From: Clostridium sp.
Lineage (GTDB): Bacteria > Bacillota > Clostridia > Clostridiales > Clostridiaceae
Length of the DNA: 33,853 nucleotides
Direction of reading: 5' to 3'
NCBI GenBank assembly: GCA_012512905.1
Contig: JAAZDF010000080.1
Coordinates: forward strand, 1-33,853
Shown: one piece after another, positions 19,181-28,356 of the stretch
Layout of the letters: each line of letters starts with the position of its first letter
Position numbering within the stretch: the stretch's first letter is position 1
The notes under the pieces: generated by a model
The model's input: only the letters and a program-made list of their open reading frames with translations
Database searches by the model: none
Told to the model about the DNA's origin: nothing
Program-made: the position numbers and the translations under genes

Positions 19181-19204
19181 GTAGTTTTTTACTTGTAGTT
19201 TTTT
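19177..19204. repeat. Two-copy 14-bp tandem repeat (ACTTGTAGTTTTTT)
   Basis: Two exact adjacent copies just after the terminator stem. Confidence 0.8.
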
Positions 19205-19219
19205 AGTTTTAGCTTTAAA

Positions 19220-20173
19220 TTAGACGGATTCTTTTTTCCCATCCTCTTCAATAACCCGATATTCCCCTAAATTTTTGTTAACCAAAATTATTCCTATTAC
19301 AATAAATATAAGAGAAATAATTGTTTTTATTGTTATAGGTTCACCTAAAAATATAAAAGCTAGAATAGATCCAGATACTGGTATTAAGAATTTAAACATT
19401 GTAATCTCACCAGGATTATTATATTTCATAAGAGTTGTCCATAGCGTAAAGGCTACTGCTGAAAGAGCAGCTGAGTATAAAAGAAGTCCAATTCCAAGAG
19501 GTGTCACTCTAAGGTTTTGGTAGTTTCCTCTCGTTGCTACAATAAGCATCATTGAAGATCCAATTAATAGCTGATAGGCAGAAAGTAAAGCTGGGTGAAC
19601 AGTTCTACTAAATTCTTTTACCATAAAACTAGATGCAACTGCAGTTAAGACCGATATAAACATAAAGCCTTCCCCTGTAAAGGTAAAGGTTGAATCAATT
19701 CCAGAGCCTAAGTTAACTATAAGTACACCAAGGAATCCGAAAATTATACCTATTATTTTACTTTTATTTAGTTTATCTGATTTGTAAATAAAATGAGCTA
19801 TAATAATAACCAAAAAGTTAGATAAACTATTTATAATAGATGCCTTAGAAGCTGCTACGTTAGCTACCCCTATGTAAAAAAAGAAATAATTAAGAGCTGT
19901 TTGGAAAAACCCAAGTAGACTGACCTTAAAAAAATCATTTTTAGTTTTTAGTTTAATTTTTTTATCTAAAGCAAAGTACGCGTATATTAAAATTAATAGT
20001 CCTGCAATAAAAAATCTTATACCAGCAATTAGTATTTTGTGGTATACATCATCTGTTTGTATATTCATTTCTATATAACCTATTTTAAGAACAGGAAAAG
20101 CACTTCCCCAAAGTATTGCACAAAAACTTGCAAGAATAACAATCCATTTTTTTTCTTTAAATCTATTTCTCAT
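19220..20173 (-). CDS. EamA/DMT family transporter
   Basis: Repeated TM segments and GFLGVLIV, FKFLIPVSGSILAFIFLGEPIT motifs. GGAGGG SD supports ATG 20173 over GTG 20185. Confidence 0.88.
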   Translation of the reverse strand: MRNRFKEKKWIVILASFCAILWGSAFPVLKIGYIEMNIQTDDVYHKILIAGIRFFIAGLLILIYAYFALDKKIKLKTKNDFFKVSLLGFFQTALNYFFFYIGVANVAASKASIINSLSNFLVIIIAHFIYKSDKLNKSKIIGIIFGFLGVLIVNLGSGIDSTFTFTGEGFMFISVLTAVASSFMVKEFSRTVHPALLSAYQLLIGSSMMLIVATRGNYQNLRVTPLGIGLLLYSAALSAVAFTLWTTLMKYNNPGEITMFKFLIPVSGSILAFIFLGEPITIKTIISLIFIVIGIILVNKNLGEYRVIEEDGKKESV

Positions 20174-20300
20174 AATTCCCTCCACTTAAACTGCACCTTA
20201 CTATTATACAGATATTTATAAATAAATGTAATCTTAATTAAAACAGGTTAAATAACATTGTATGCAATTCAATTGTGAACTTTCTATAAAATCCCACTAA

Positions 20301-20328
20301 TTGACTTTCTATTATGATACAATATAAT
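20301..20328 (+). promoter_or_regulatory. Putative promoter of the TlpA-like gene
   Basis: TTGACT - 16 nt - TATAAT. Confidence 0.6.
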
Positions 20329-20371
20329 TCATTAACTAAGGATATAGATTACTTAATTTGGGGAGGTTATT

Positions 20372-21016
20372 ATGAAGAAAAATAGTGTGCTTATATGGGC
20401 ACTTCTACTTGTTGTAGTTATTGGAGGAGGGTTCTTTCTTTCAAAAAAACTAAATAATGAAAATGCAGGTAATGATATAGCAGCTGAAACACCAGAAACT
20501 GAAGATAAAGATAAAGAAGATTCTTCTAGTTCTGATAATCAAGATAGTAGTAATAGTAGCTTAGACAGCATTCAAAACTATATTGAGGTAGATAAAACTC
20601 TTTTACCTGATTTTAAACTAGTAAACGCTAATGATGAAGAGGTTTCTATAAATGAATATTATGGAAAATTTGTAGTTATAAACTTTTGGGCTTCTTGGTG
20701 TCCACCTTGCAAAGCTGAAATGCCAGATCTTCAGAATCTACATAATGAATTTGAAAAAGGCGATGACAATGTTCTTCTTTCAGTTAACTTAACTGATGGA
20801 CAAAGAGAAACTAAAGAAAAAGCAGATAAGTTTTTAAATGAAAATAATTATGATTTCAATCTTTTTTATGATTATGATGGGCTTGGGTTTAGTTTATTCA
20901 ATGTACAAAGCGTTCCTAGCACCTTTTTTATAGATGAAAAAGGTTATGCAAGGGGAGTTATTATAGGACTTACAAGTCAAAAAGATATCAATACAGTATT
21001 GGAGACAATGAAATAA
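20372..21016 (+). CDS. TlpA-like thioredoxin-fold protein, membrane anchored
   Basis: N-terminal TM, acidic linker, FWASWCPPCKAEMPDL active site. Confidence 0.92.
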   Translation: MKKNSVLIWALLLVVVIGGGFFLSKKLNNENAGNDIAAETPETEDKDKEDSSSSDNQDSSNSSLDSIQNYIEVDKTLLPDFKLVNANDEEVSINEYYGKFVVINFWASWCPPCKAEMPDLQNLHNEFEKGDDNVLLSVNLTDGQRETKEKADKFLNENNYDFNLFYDYDGLGFSLFNVQSVPSTFFIDEKGYARGVIIGLTSQKDINTVLETMK

Positions 21017-21693
21017 TGGGAAATGTAAAATTTACACTTCTTTTTTTAGAAGGAGTACTAGCTTTCGTATCACCATGCATACTTCCTATGCTTCCTATAT
21101 ACTTTATGTATTTAACAGGTAAAAGCGATAAGAAGGATAAGACGTTTATAGTTAATTTAATAGGATTTATTCTAGGATTTACCATAGTTTTTGTAACTCT
21201 CGGAGCAACAGCCACAACTCTTGGAAAAGTTTTAAATGAAAACAGACTTTTACTTCAAAGAATTGGTGGAATTATTATAATCATATTTGGACTTAATATG
21301 ATGGAAATAATAAATATCAAGTTCTTAAACTACGAGAAAAAACTTAATGTACAAGTAGAAACCAAAGGATTCTTTAGTTCTTTACTATTTGGTATAGTTT
21401 TTTCCTTTGGCTGGTCACCATGTCTTGGTACTTTCCTTGGAGCCGCTCTTATAATGGCATCAAGCTCAAGCACCTTATTAATTGGAATGTTTTCACTGTT
21501 TATTTTCTCCCTTGGACTTGGACTTCCTTTCTTTATAGCAGGAGTTCTATTCAATAAACTTGAAAATAGCTTTGATTTTATAAAAAAACACTATAAAGTA
21601 ATTAATACAGTCTCTGGAATACTTATAATCATAGTAGGACTACTTATGGTTACAGATTTATTTGGATATTATCAGAGTTTGTTTAACTTTTAA
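21016..21693 (+). CDS. ccdA: CcdA/DsbD-family thiol-disulfide transporter
   Basis: FVSPCILPMLPIYF and FSFGWSPCLGTFLG cysteine motifs; start overlaps the tlpA-like stop (TAATG). Confidence 0.92.
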   Translation: MGNVKFTLLFLEGVLAFVSPCILPMLPIYFMYLTGKSDKKDKTFIVNLIGFILGFTIVFVTLGATATTLGKVLNENRLLLQRIGGIIIIIFGLNMMEIINIKFLNYEKKLNVQVETKGFFSSLLFGIVFSFGWSPCLGTFLGAALIMASSSSTLLIGMFSLFIFSLGLGLPFFIAGVLFNKLENSFDFIKKHYKVINTVSGILIIIVGLLMVTDLFGYYQSLFNF

Positions 21694-21710
21694 AAATTTT
21701 CAACTCAATA

Positions 21711-21780
21711 AAAGCCTTTATACTTTACATATCAATCATCATTTGATATAAATGCAATTTGTATAAAGGCTTTATTTTTA
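21711..21780. terminator. Two-tier stem-loop terminator
   Basis: Outer 13-bp stem AAAGCCTTTATAC / GTATAAAGGCTTT enclosing inner 7-bp stem ATATCAA / TTGATAT. Confidence 0.75.
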
Positions 21781-21803
21781 TCTTTATTTAATTTCAGCTC
21801 AAT

Positions 21804-22967
21804 TTAATTTTTATCCACTATCCCGTCATAATTTACTTCTATTGCTTCAAACTTTTCAAGAAGTATATGACCTGATTCATAAGGTTCATTTTCTATAGTT
21901 AGCATTACCTTACTAACCCCAAAGTAATCTCCAACTGTATTTGCAAGAGACTGAAGTATCATAGCCTCAACTCCAGAACCTGCATTCATTTCATTTACAA
22001 ATTCTTTTGAGAGATCTATATAAGCTCTACCATCATTATTTAAGTATAGATGGTTTATCTTTGAATTTTTAGTAAGAACTGGTCCAACGTCATTCGGATA
22101 CTCTTTATAAAGCTCTTCAATTAACTTTCTTGGAATATCATTTGTTTTAAAATCTAGTTCCTTTTTATAAAGGAAAATCCTATCTGCATTGCCATTTGGA
22201 TAATAAAAATTTAATGTGGATTTAAATATCTTGTTTTCATTAATCTCATTAAGAATAACATTCACTTCATATAAATCATCTTTATAGACACTCTTAACAA
22301 GGCCAACATTTTTAGCGAAATATTCTTTTAATACTGTTTCTTTTCCATCTAAAGTATTTAATGTTGTAACTTCAACTGCTTTAAGAGTTCCAAAGCCTGT
22401 TTCTACTTCTGTATCTATAGCTGTTATCTCACTTTTCCCATATTCCTTGTTATCCCATTTAGTTCCTACAACTATAGGACTTTTAAGAATAGTTTTGTTT
22501 ATATTAGGATCCTTAGATAAAAAGTTTTCTTTGTAGTATACCTCTGCCATCTCATATATTTTCTTTAACTCAGTTTCTGTTTTTTCTATCACATAAACAA
22601 CTTCTGTTCCACCATTTACTTCTCTTACTTGTTTTCTATTATCATTAAAGAAATCTATATATTCTTTGTAGCTGGAAAACTCTCCTCCGTCACCTTCATA
22701 AATATATTCAACATCTGAATCAGCTGCAAAAAAATCATCTATTGTGTACTCTGAGTCTTTTTCCTCTTCTTTATCAGTTTTATCACTTTCTTTTGCATTA
22801 TCCTTATCTTCTTCTTTTTCTACTTGCTCCTCAGGATTTTCGTCTTCAGCATTCGTTTCCATTTGCGACTCATCATTTGCTCCTTGATCGCCCAAATTAC
22901 TTTTTGAACCACAGCCAGCCACAAAAACTACTAAAAGTAGAGCTGCTATAATTAGTTTGTTTTTCAT
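21804..22967 (-). CDS. GerMN domain lipoprotein
   Basis: Lipobox VVFVAGC; C-terminal LNNDGRAYIDLSKEFVNEMNAGSGVEAMILQSLANTV typical of GerMN. Confidence 0.85.
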   Translation of the reverse strand: MKNKLIIAALLLVVFVAGCGSKSNLGDQGANDESQMETNAEDENPEEQVEKEEDKDNAKESDKTDKEEEKDSEYTIDDFFAADSDVEYIYEGDGGEFSSYKEYIDFFNDNRKQVREVNGGTEVVYVIEKTETELKKIYEMAEVYYKENFLSKDPNINKTILKSPIVVGTKWDNKEYGKSEITAIDTEVETGFGTLKAVEVTTLNTLDGKETVLKEYFAKNVGLVKSVYKDDLYEVNVILNEINENKIFKSTLNFYYPNGNADRIFLYKKELDFKTNDIPRKLIEELYKEYPNDVGPVLTKNSKINHLYLNNDGRAYIDLSKEFVNEMNAGSGVEAMILQSLANTVGDYFGVSKVMLTIENEPYESGHILLEKFEAIEVNYDGIVDKN

Positions 22968-23276
22968 TTAATCACATCCTATATATATAATATTATACTA
23001 ATAAATATTTCTATTTGTAAGTTGATTATAGCAATAGAACTCAAATTATTGGTTACGGCATAATTACAACCACTTACTCACTGTTTTAAAAACTAGCTAC
23101 CTAGCTACTAATAAATCTTATTATGATATCAATATAATAAAAGTAATTAATAATTTATAAAAATTTATATTTTCTGTTATCTATTTGACCTTTTTGTGAT
23201 AAGCTATAATTAACGTTTTTTTACAGTATAGAGTTATATTACTTTCGTAAACATACATTATAAGAGGAGGTCTGTT

Positions 23277-24758
23277 TTGCATTTATTACTCAATAAGTTT
23301 AAAGAAATTTTATTTTCTGTTTTACCAATTACGATTATAGTTATAATATTGAATTTTACATTCGTACCTCTTGGTAGAGACAATTTCATAAGGTTTCTTA
23401 TAGGTGCATTTTTAATAATAATAGGTTTATCTGTATTTCTTTTTGGTGTTGATCTTAGTATTTCTAAAATCGGAGCACTAATAGGAAAATATTTAGCCCA
23501 GTCAAATAAAATAGTTATTGTTGGTATTTCAGGTTTAGTCCTTGGATTTTTTATATCCATAGCTGAGCCCGATCTTCACATTTTAGCTAATCAAGTGGGC
23601 CTAGTAACAGGAGGCGTTATTTCAAAAAACGCTATTTTAATTGTAGTTTCTTTAGGTATAGCAGTTATTTTAGCCCTTGGCCTATTTAGAATACTTTATA
23701 ATTATTCGCTGAAAAAATTCTTTTTAATTACCTATGCACTAATATTCACCCTATTTATATTTAGTTCAAATGAATTTATAGCAATAGCATTTGATGCCTC
23801 GGGAGCAACAACAGGTGCCATGGCAGTGCCCTTTGTTTTAGCAATTGCCCTTGGTGTCTCGTCACTTTCCAAAGAATCTAAAAGTGCTGAGGAAAACAGT
23901 TTTGGTCTTGTTGGTATTATTTCAGCAGGAGCAATTATTGGAGTATTACTTCTTGGCCTTATAAGTAAACCTGGAGCCTTATCAGGAAGTATAGAACCAG
24001 AAATCATTCCAAATGGGAATATTTTAGGTCCTTTCTTCAAGTTTTTACCTAAAACCGCCCTTGAAATTTTCATAGTTTTATTTCCTATAATACTAATATT
24101 TATTGTAGGACAAAGATTTGCATTTAAGGAATCTAAAAAGTCAGTTAAAAGAATACTTCTTGGATCAGTATATACATTTGTAGGACTTGTTTTATTTTTA
24201 GTTGGTGTAAATGCTGGATTTATGGAAGCTGGAAGACTAGTGGGCTTTGGACTAGCCGAAAGAGGAAATCATTTTTTAACAATTCTAATAGCTTTTCTTA
24301 TAGGGCTTGTTGTAATTTTAGCTGAGCCAGCTGTGTATGTACTTACAAAGCAAATTGAAGAAGTTACTAGTGGTTATATTAGGAAAAGAGTTGTACTAAT
24401 AGCATTATCAATTGGTGTAGCTGTAGCCGTAGCCCTTGCTGTTGTAAGGATTATAGTTCCAGGACTTGAACTATGGCATTTCTTAGTGCCTGGGTATATA
24501 ATTGCAATGAGTCTAAGTTTTTATGTTCCCACATTATTTGTTGGAATAGCTTTTGACTCTGGTGGTGTTGCTTCTGGGCCAATGACTGCTACATTCATCT
24601 TAGCTTTTGCTCAAGGTATAGCTAATGCTACTCCTAGCGCTGATGTTTTAATAGATGGATTTGGTATTATTGCAATGGTTGCTATGGCACCTTTAATAGC
24701 ACTACAAATTTTAGGTTTAACATTTAAAATTAAATCTAAAAAAGGAGGAAAAAAATAA
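23277..24758 (+). CDS. DUF1538 domain membrane protein (two DUF1538 repeats)
   Basis: Repeated blocks FDASGATTGAMAVPFVLAIALG and FDSGGVASGPMTATFILAFAQG. TTG start with GAGGAGG SD. Confidence 0.85.
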   Translation: MHLLLNKFKEILFSVLPITIIVIILNFTFVPLGRDNFIRFLIGAFLIIIGLSVFLFGVDLSISKIGALIGKYLAQSNKIVIVGISGLVLGFFISIAEPDLHILANQVGLVTGGVISKNAILIVVSLGIAVILALGLFRILYNYSLKKFFLITYALIFTLFIFSSNEFIAIAFDASGATTGAMAVPFVLAIALGVSSLSKESKSAEENSFGLVGIISAGAIIGVLLLGLISKPGALSGSIEPEIIPNGNILGPFFKFLPKTALEIFIVLFPIILIFIVGQRFAFKESKKSVKRILLGSVYTFVGLVLFLVGVNAGFMEAGRLVGFGLAERGNHFLTILIAFLIGLVVILAEPAVYVLTKQIEEVTSGYIRKRVVLIALSIGVAVAVALAVVRIIVPGLELWHFLVPGYIIAMSLSFYVPTLFVGIAFDSGGVASGPMTATFILAFAQGIANATPSADVLIDGFGIIAMVAMAPLIALQILGLTFKIKSKKGGKK

Positions 24759-25429
24759 TGCAATCTAATAATACTGAATATGATGTTTTCTGTTTAATTC
24801 TAAATTATGGAATGGCAACAAAAGCTATGAAAATAGCGAGGAAAACTGGAGTAAAAAACTCTAGCGCATTCATAGGATACGGAACTATAGAAAGTCCCCT
24901 ACTTGATATGCTGTCCTTAAACGAAGTTCGAAAAGAAATAGTTGTTATGATATCAGATAGAAATATTGGAAATAAAGCTTTAGATGATATAGACAAGGTT
25001 TTAAAGTTTTATAAGCCTAATCATGGTATTGCATTTTCTATGCCTTTAAATAGATTTATAAAGTCTTCAGAAATAGACTATTATTCTAATACAATTAAAA
25101 GTAGGAGTGAAGAAAATATGTATGAAGCAATTTTTGTTATAGTCGATAAAGGTAAGGGTGAGTTTGTAGTAGATTCAGCGAAAAAGGCAGGATCTAAAGG
25201 AGCTACGCTTATAAATGCTAGGGGCTCAGATCCAGACGAAATAAAAAAAGTTTTTGCTATGAAGATAGAACCGGAAAAAGAAATAATATTAATTTTATCA
25301 GAAGTAAGTAAAACTAATACTATAGTTGATCAAATAAAAGATGATTTAAATATTTTAGAACCAGGAGCTGGTATTATATTTACATGTGATACTAATAGAA
25401 CTCTTGGAATTTATAACGATAGAAAGTAG
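24758..25429 (+). CDS. P-II-like protein with two tandem domains
   Basis: FVIVDKGKGEFVVDSAKKAGSKGATLINARGSD resembles GlnB-like proteins; a related half precedes it. Start overlaps the DUF1538 stop (TAATG). Confidence 0.8.
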   Translation: MQSNNTEYDVFCLILNYGMATKAMKIARKTGVKNSSAFIGYGTIESPLLDMLSLNEVRKEIVVMISDRNIGNKALDDIDKVLKFYKPNHGIAFSMPLNRFIKSSEIDYYSNTIKSRSEENMYEAIFVIVDKGKGEFVVDSAKKAGSKGATLINARGSDPDEIKKVFAMKIEPEKEIILILSEVSKTNTIVDQIKDDLNILEPGAGIIFTCDTNRTLGIYNDRK

Positions 25430-25440
25430 AGGGAAAATTT

Positions 25441-26211
25441 ATGTGGAATAGAGCCGAATTAAAAGCGAGGGCAAAAATTACTCTTAAAGGAGTTTTTTGG
25501 ATTGCCGTACTTGCTGTTGTAATATATGCACTTCTTACTGGAAATACAGGTGGCAATTATACTGCCAATATGATAAACCAAGGTAGAAATCAAATGCCAA
25601 ATAATAATTTTCCTGTGGATCCATCTGTTAAATTTGACTTTTTTACTAGGATAGCTGCTTATCCTTTGGCACTTATATTATCAATTATAGGTGCCTTTGG
25701 AGCTTTAATAGCTCTTCTTTGGAGCCTTTTTGTTGCAGGGCCTCTTTCAGTTGGTATTTCCAGATTATTTCTTCAAATGAAATATGAAAAGGAAAAATTT
25801 AATATCAAAACAATGTTTAGCATTTTTTCTGATAGTAACTATATGAATATTGTAAAATCTGTATTTATGACAAAGCTTATTATATTTTTATGGACTTTAC
25901 TCTTTATAATACCTGGAATTATAAAAGGCTATCAGTATCATTTTGTACCTTGGATTTTAGCAGAGTATCCTGATATGGACTATAAAACTGCTATGGCTTA
26001 TAGTAAAAGCTTGACAGATGGTCAGAAATTCCAGATATTCATTCTTGAGTTATCCTTTTTAGGATGGCTTATCCTAGGAAGCCTTCTTTTCGGCCTTGGA
26101 ATACCTCTTGTTTCTACTTATGAAATGGCTACTACTAACGAGCTTTATCAAGTTTTAAAAGGCAATCAAAACCTTGATGCTAGTGTTGGAGCATGGACAC
26201 CTACTGTTTAA
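25441..26211 (+). CDS. DUF975 family membrane protein
   Basis: MWNRAELKARAK N terminus and IIPGIIKGYQYHFVPWILAEYPDMDYKTAMAYSKSLTDG motif. Confidence 0.85.
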   Translation: MWNRAELKARAKITLKGVFWIAVLAVVIYALLTGNTGGNYTANMINQGRNQMPNNNFPVDPSVKFDFFTRIAAYPLALILSIIGAFGALIALLWSLFVAGPLSVGISRLFLQMKYEKEKFNIKTMFSIFSDSNYMNIVKSVFMTKLIIFLWTLLFIIPGIIKGYQYHFVPWILAEYPDMDYKTAMAYSKSLTDGQKFQIFILELSFLGWLILGSLLFGLGIPLVSTYEMATTNELYQVLKGNQNLDASVGAWTPTV

Positions 26212-26234
26212 CTATGTAAAATTTAAACATAACT

Positions 26235-26275
26235 AAATGCCCTTAGAATTTTAAAATTCTAAGGGCATTTTTATT
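26235..26275. terminator. Bidirectional terminator, 36-bp perfect palindrome
   Basis: AAATGCCCTTAGAATTTT|AAAATTCTAAGGGCATTT followed by T-rich sequence. Confidence 0.85.
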
Positions 26276-26281
26276 TTATAT

Positions 26282-27097
26282 TCATTTAAACTCTACAAAA
26301 ATTATCTCAGGATTGTTAAATATTCTCACCGGAAAAATACTATTTCCTATTCCCCTACTTATAATCATTGTTGAATTTCTCTTCTGTTTTATACCTTCTG
26401 ATAGCTTTGGACAAAAACCTTGGTTTGGAGCGAGAACTCCGCCTACAAATGGAATTCTTATTTGTCCGCCATGGGCATGACCTGAGAATATCAAGTCAAA
26501 TCCCTTTTTACTATATTCATCTAAGTACTCAGGTCTGTGAGCTAGGAGAATATTATAACTGCTTCTATCTATATCCATTTCTCTAATTTTCTTTTTATAT
26601 ATAGCATCTTTTAAATATCCACCTATAGAGAAAAATCTAGGATCTTTAAGTCCATATATTGTAAGAGGAGATTCTCTATAAAAAATCTTTTCTCCCATGT
26701 AGCTTCCTATATTAACTCCCAGTTTTTCTAGGCCCATCTTTAAATCTGGATAAACTCTAGAAGCTTTTTCGTGATTCCCAGGAACATAATAAATCTCTCC
26801 GCTGCTTATATTTTTAAGATTTGCTACAAAATTAAGGGCTATCTCTATATCAGTTTTTCTACCATCAATTAAATCTCCAGTAATAAAAATTAAGTCTGGA
26901 TCGAAGTTTTTTACTTTTTTAAATATAATTTTCTTATTTATACCAAGCTTTCTGTTATGAAAATCTGATATATGGATTATTTTAAGTCCAGATAAATTTT
27001 TATTTCTAATCTCAATTTTTGTAAAATCAAATATATTGTTTCCTAGATATACAAAAGCTGGAACCGCAGCAATCGCTATTTTATTTCTAAGTTTCAT
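26282..27097 (-). CDS. Metallophosphoesterase (YkuE-like)
   Basis: HISDFHN, FITGDLIDG, VPGNHE and FSGHAHGGQIRIP motifs. Confidence 0.92.
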   Translation of the reverse strand: MKLRNKIAIAAVPAFVYLGNNIFDFTKIEIRNKNLSGLKIIHISDFHNRKLGINKKIIFKKVKNFDPDLIFITGDLIDGRKTDIEIALNFVANLKNISSGEIYYVPGNHEKASRVYPDLKMGLEKLGVNIGSYMGEKIFYRESPLTIYGLKDPRFFSIGGYLKDAIYKKKIREMDIDRSSYNILLAHRPEYLDEYSKKGFDLIFSGHAHGGQIRIPFVGGVLAPNQGFCPKLSEGIKQKRNSTMIISRGIGNSIFPVRIFNNPEIIFVEFK

Positions 27098-27294
27098 ATC
27101 TATTCTCCTCGTTTAATTTTGTATTTTTTAATTTTATTTTTATTTCTTATTTAAAGCTTATAATATACCATAACTTTTAATTATTTATTAAGTTTTCCTT
27201 TTTTTATTTAAGTTTATTCTCCCTTTATTTTAAAATAAAACTAAAAATTTATAAATATCTCTCCTATATATTATAGCTATGGGAGGGATTAGAT

Positions 27295-28173
27295 TTGAAC
27301 AAAAAAAGTTTTAAAGTAAATTATAAAAAAATAGTCTTCGTTGTAACTGCTTTTATATTAATCCTATCATTTTTTTACATCAAGCTTTTTAGAAGTGATA
27401 TTGTATATGGGGCAAAAGAGCAGCTTAAAGCAAAAGAAAATATAAGTCTTATAGCTAAAAGCTTTGAAGGCAACATAAAAAATATCGACTTAGGATCGGA
27501 TGATATCGAGATAAATAATAATTTAATTTTAGTAAACAATAAAAACTCAATCAATAATTTAAAGATAAAAGAAAATCTAGTTGAATATAAGGATACTGGT
27601 CTTTTAGTCGATAAACATATTGTAGATTCCTTAGACGAGCTAATCTACTATGGCAAACAAGAAACTGATGAAAACTTATTTATAATGAGCTCTTTTAGAG
27701 ACCCTATTGAGCAAAAAAATTTATATTTAAATGATAAAAGACATGCCCAAAAACCAAACCATAGCGAACACGAAACTGGTCTTGCACTGGATTTTTATAC
27801 AGATTTTTTAGCTGGCAGAAATATTTTAAAAAGTGACATAGGAAAGTTCTTGTATACAGACTCATATAAGTATGGATTTATTCTTAGGTACCCTTTGTTT
27901 AAAAAACATATCACTGGAATTAGTTATGAGCCATGGCACCTTAGATATACCGGGTCTCCCCATTCAGAAATCATATATAAAACAAATTCTACTCTTGAAG
28001 AATATATTGAAAAACTTAAGCAAAAAGACTATTTCCTCTTTAACAATTATTATATATCTTATCAAGAAGAAAAAGACGGAAAAATAAAAGTTCCAAGTAC
28101 CTACGAAAACATCTCAGTTTCTCCTGATAATACTGGAGGATATATAATTACAGCTAGAGTTAATAAAAATTAA
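27295..28173 (+). CDS. M15 family D-alanyl-D-alanine carboxypeptidase (VanY-like)
   Basis: SSFRDPIEQ, HSEHETGLALDF and YEPWHLRYTG motifs. TTG start, GGGAGG SD. Confidence 0.88.
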   Translation: MNKKSFKVNYKKIVFVVTAFILILSFFYIKLFRSDIVYGAKEQLKAKENISLIAKSFEGNIKNIDLGSDDIEINNNLILVNNKNSINNLKIKENLVEYKDTGLLVDKHIVDSLDELIYYGKQETDENLFIMSSFRDPIEQKNLYLNDKRHAQKPNHSEHETGLALDFYTDFLAGRNILKSDIGKFLYTDSYKYGFILRYPLFKKHITGISYEPWHLRYTGSPHSEIIYKTNSTLEEYIEKLKQKDYFLFNNYYISYQEEKDGKIKVPSTYENISVSPDNTGGYIITARVNKN

Positions 28174-28356
28174 TAAAAATCAGAAAATAAGGCTTTGGCT
28201 AACTTTTCTCAGTGGCTTCCTTCCTTTCTTTTCTCATTTAGTATCTATTTAAAATAAAAAATCTCCATTTCTAATTAAAAAAATTAAAAAGGAAATTTTT
28301 ATTTATAAATATTTTTGATTGTATATTTGTACAGTTTGCTTTCTATTTTCTATTTT

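Noticed and set aside
23185-23210. TTGACC...TATAAT promoter for the DUF1538 operon
   Set aside because: Spacing is 14 nt, too short for a normal sigma70 promoter; an overlapping variant remains possible.
23732-24073. 113-aa minus-strand ORF in the DUF1538 gene
   Set aside because: Antisense shadow of a clear TM-protein coding frame.
27295-28173. Vancomycin resistance locus (VanY)
   Set aside because: Only a VanY-like carboxypeptidase is present; no vanH/A/X or VanRS nearby. Better read as a cell-wall carboxypeptidase.
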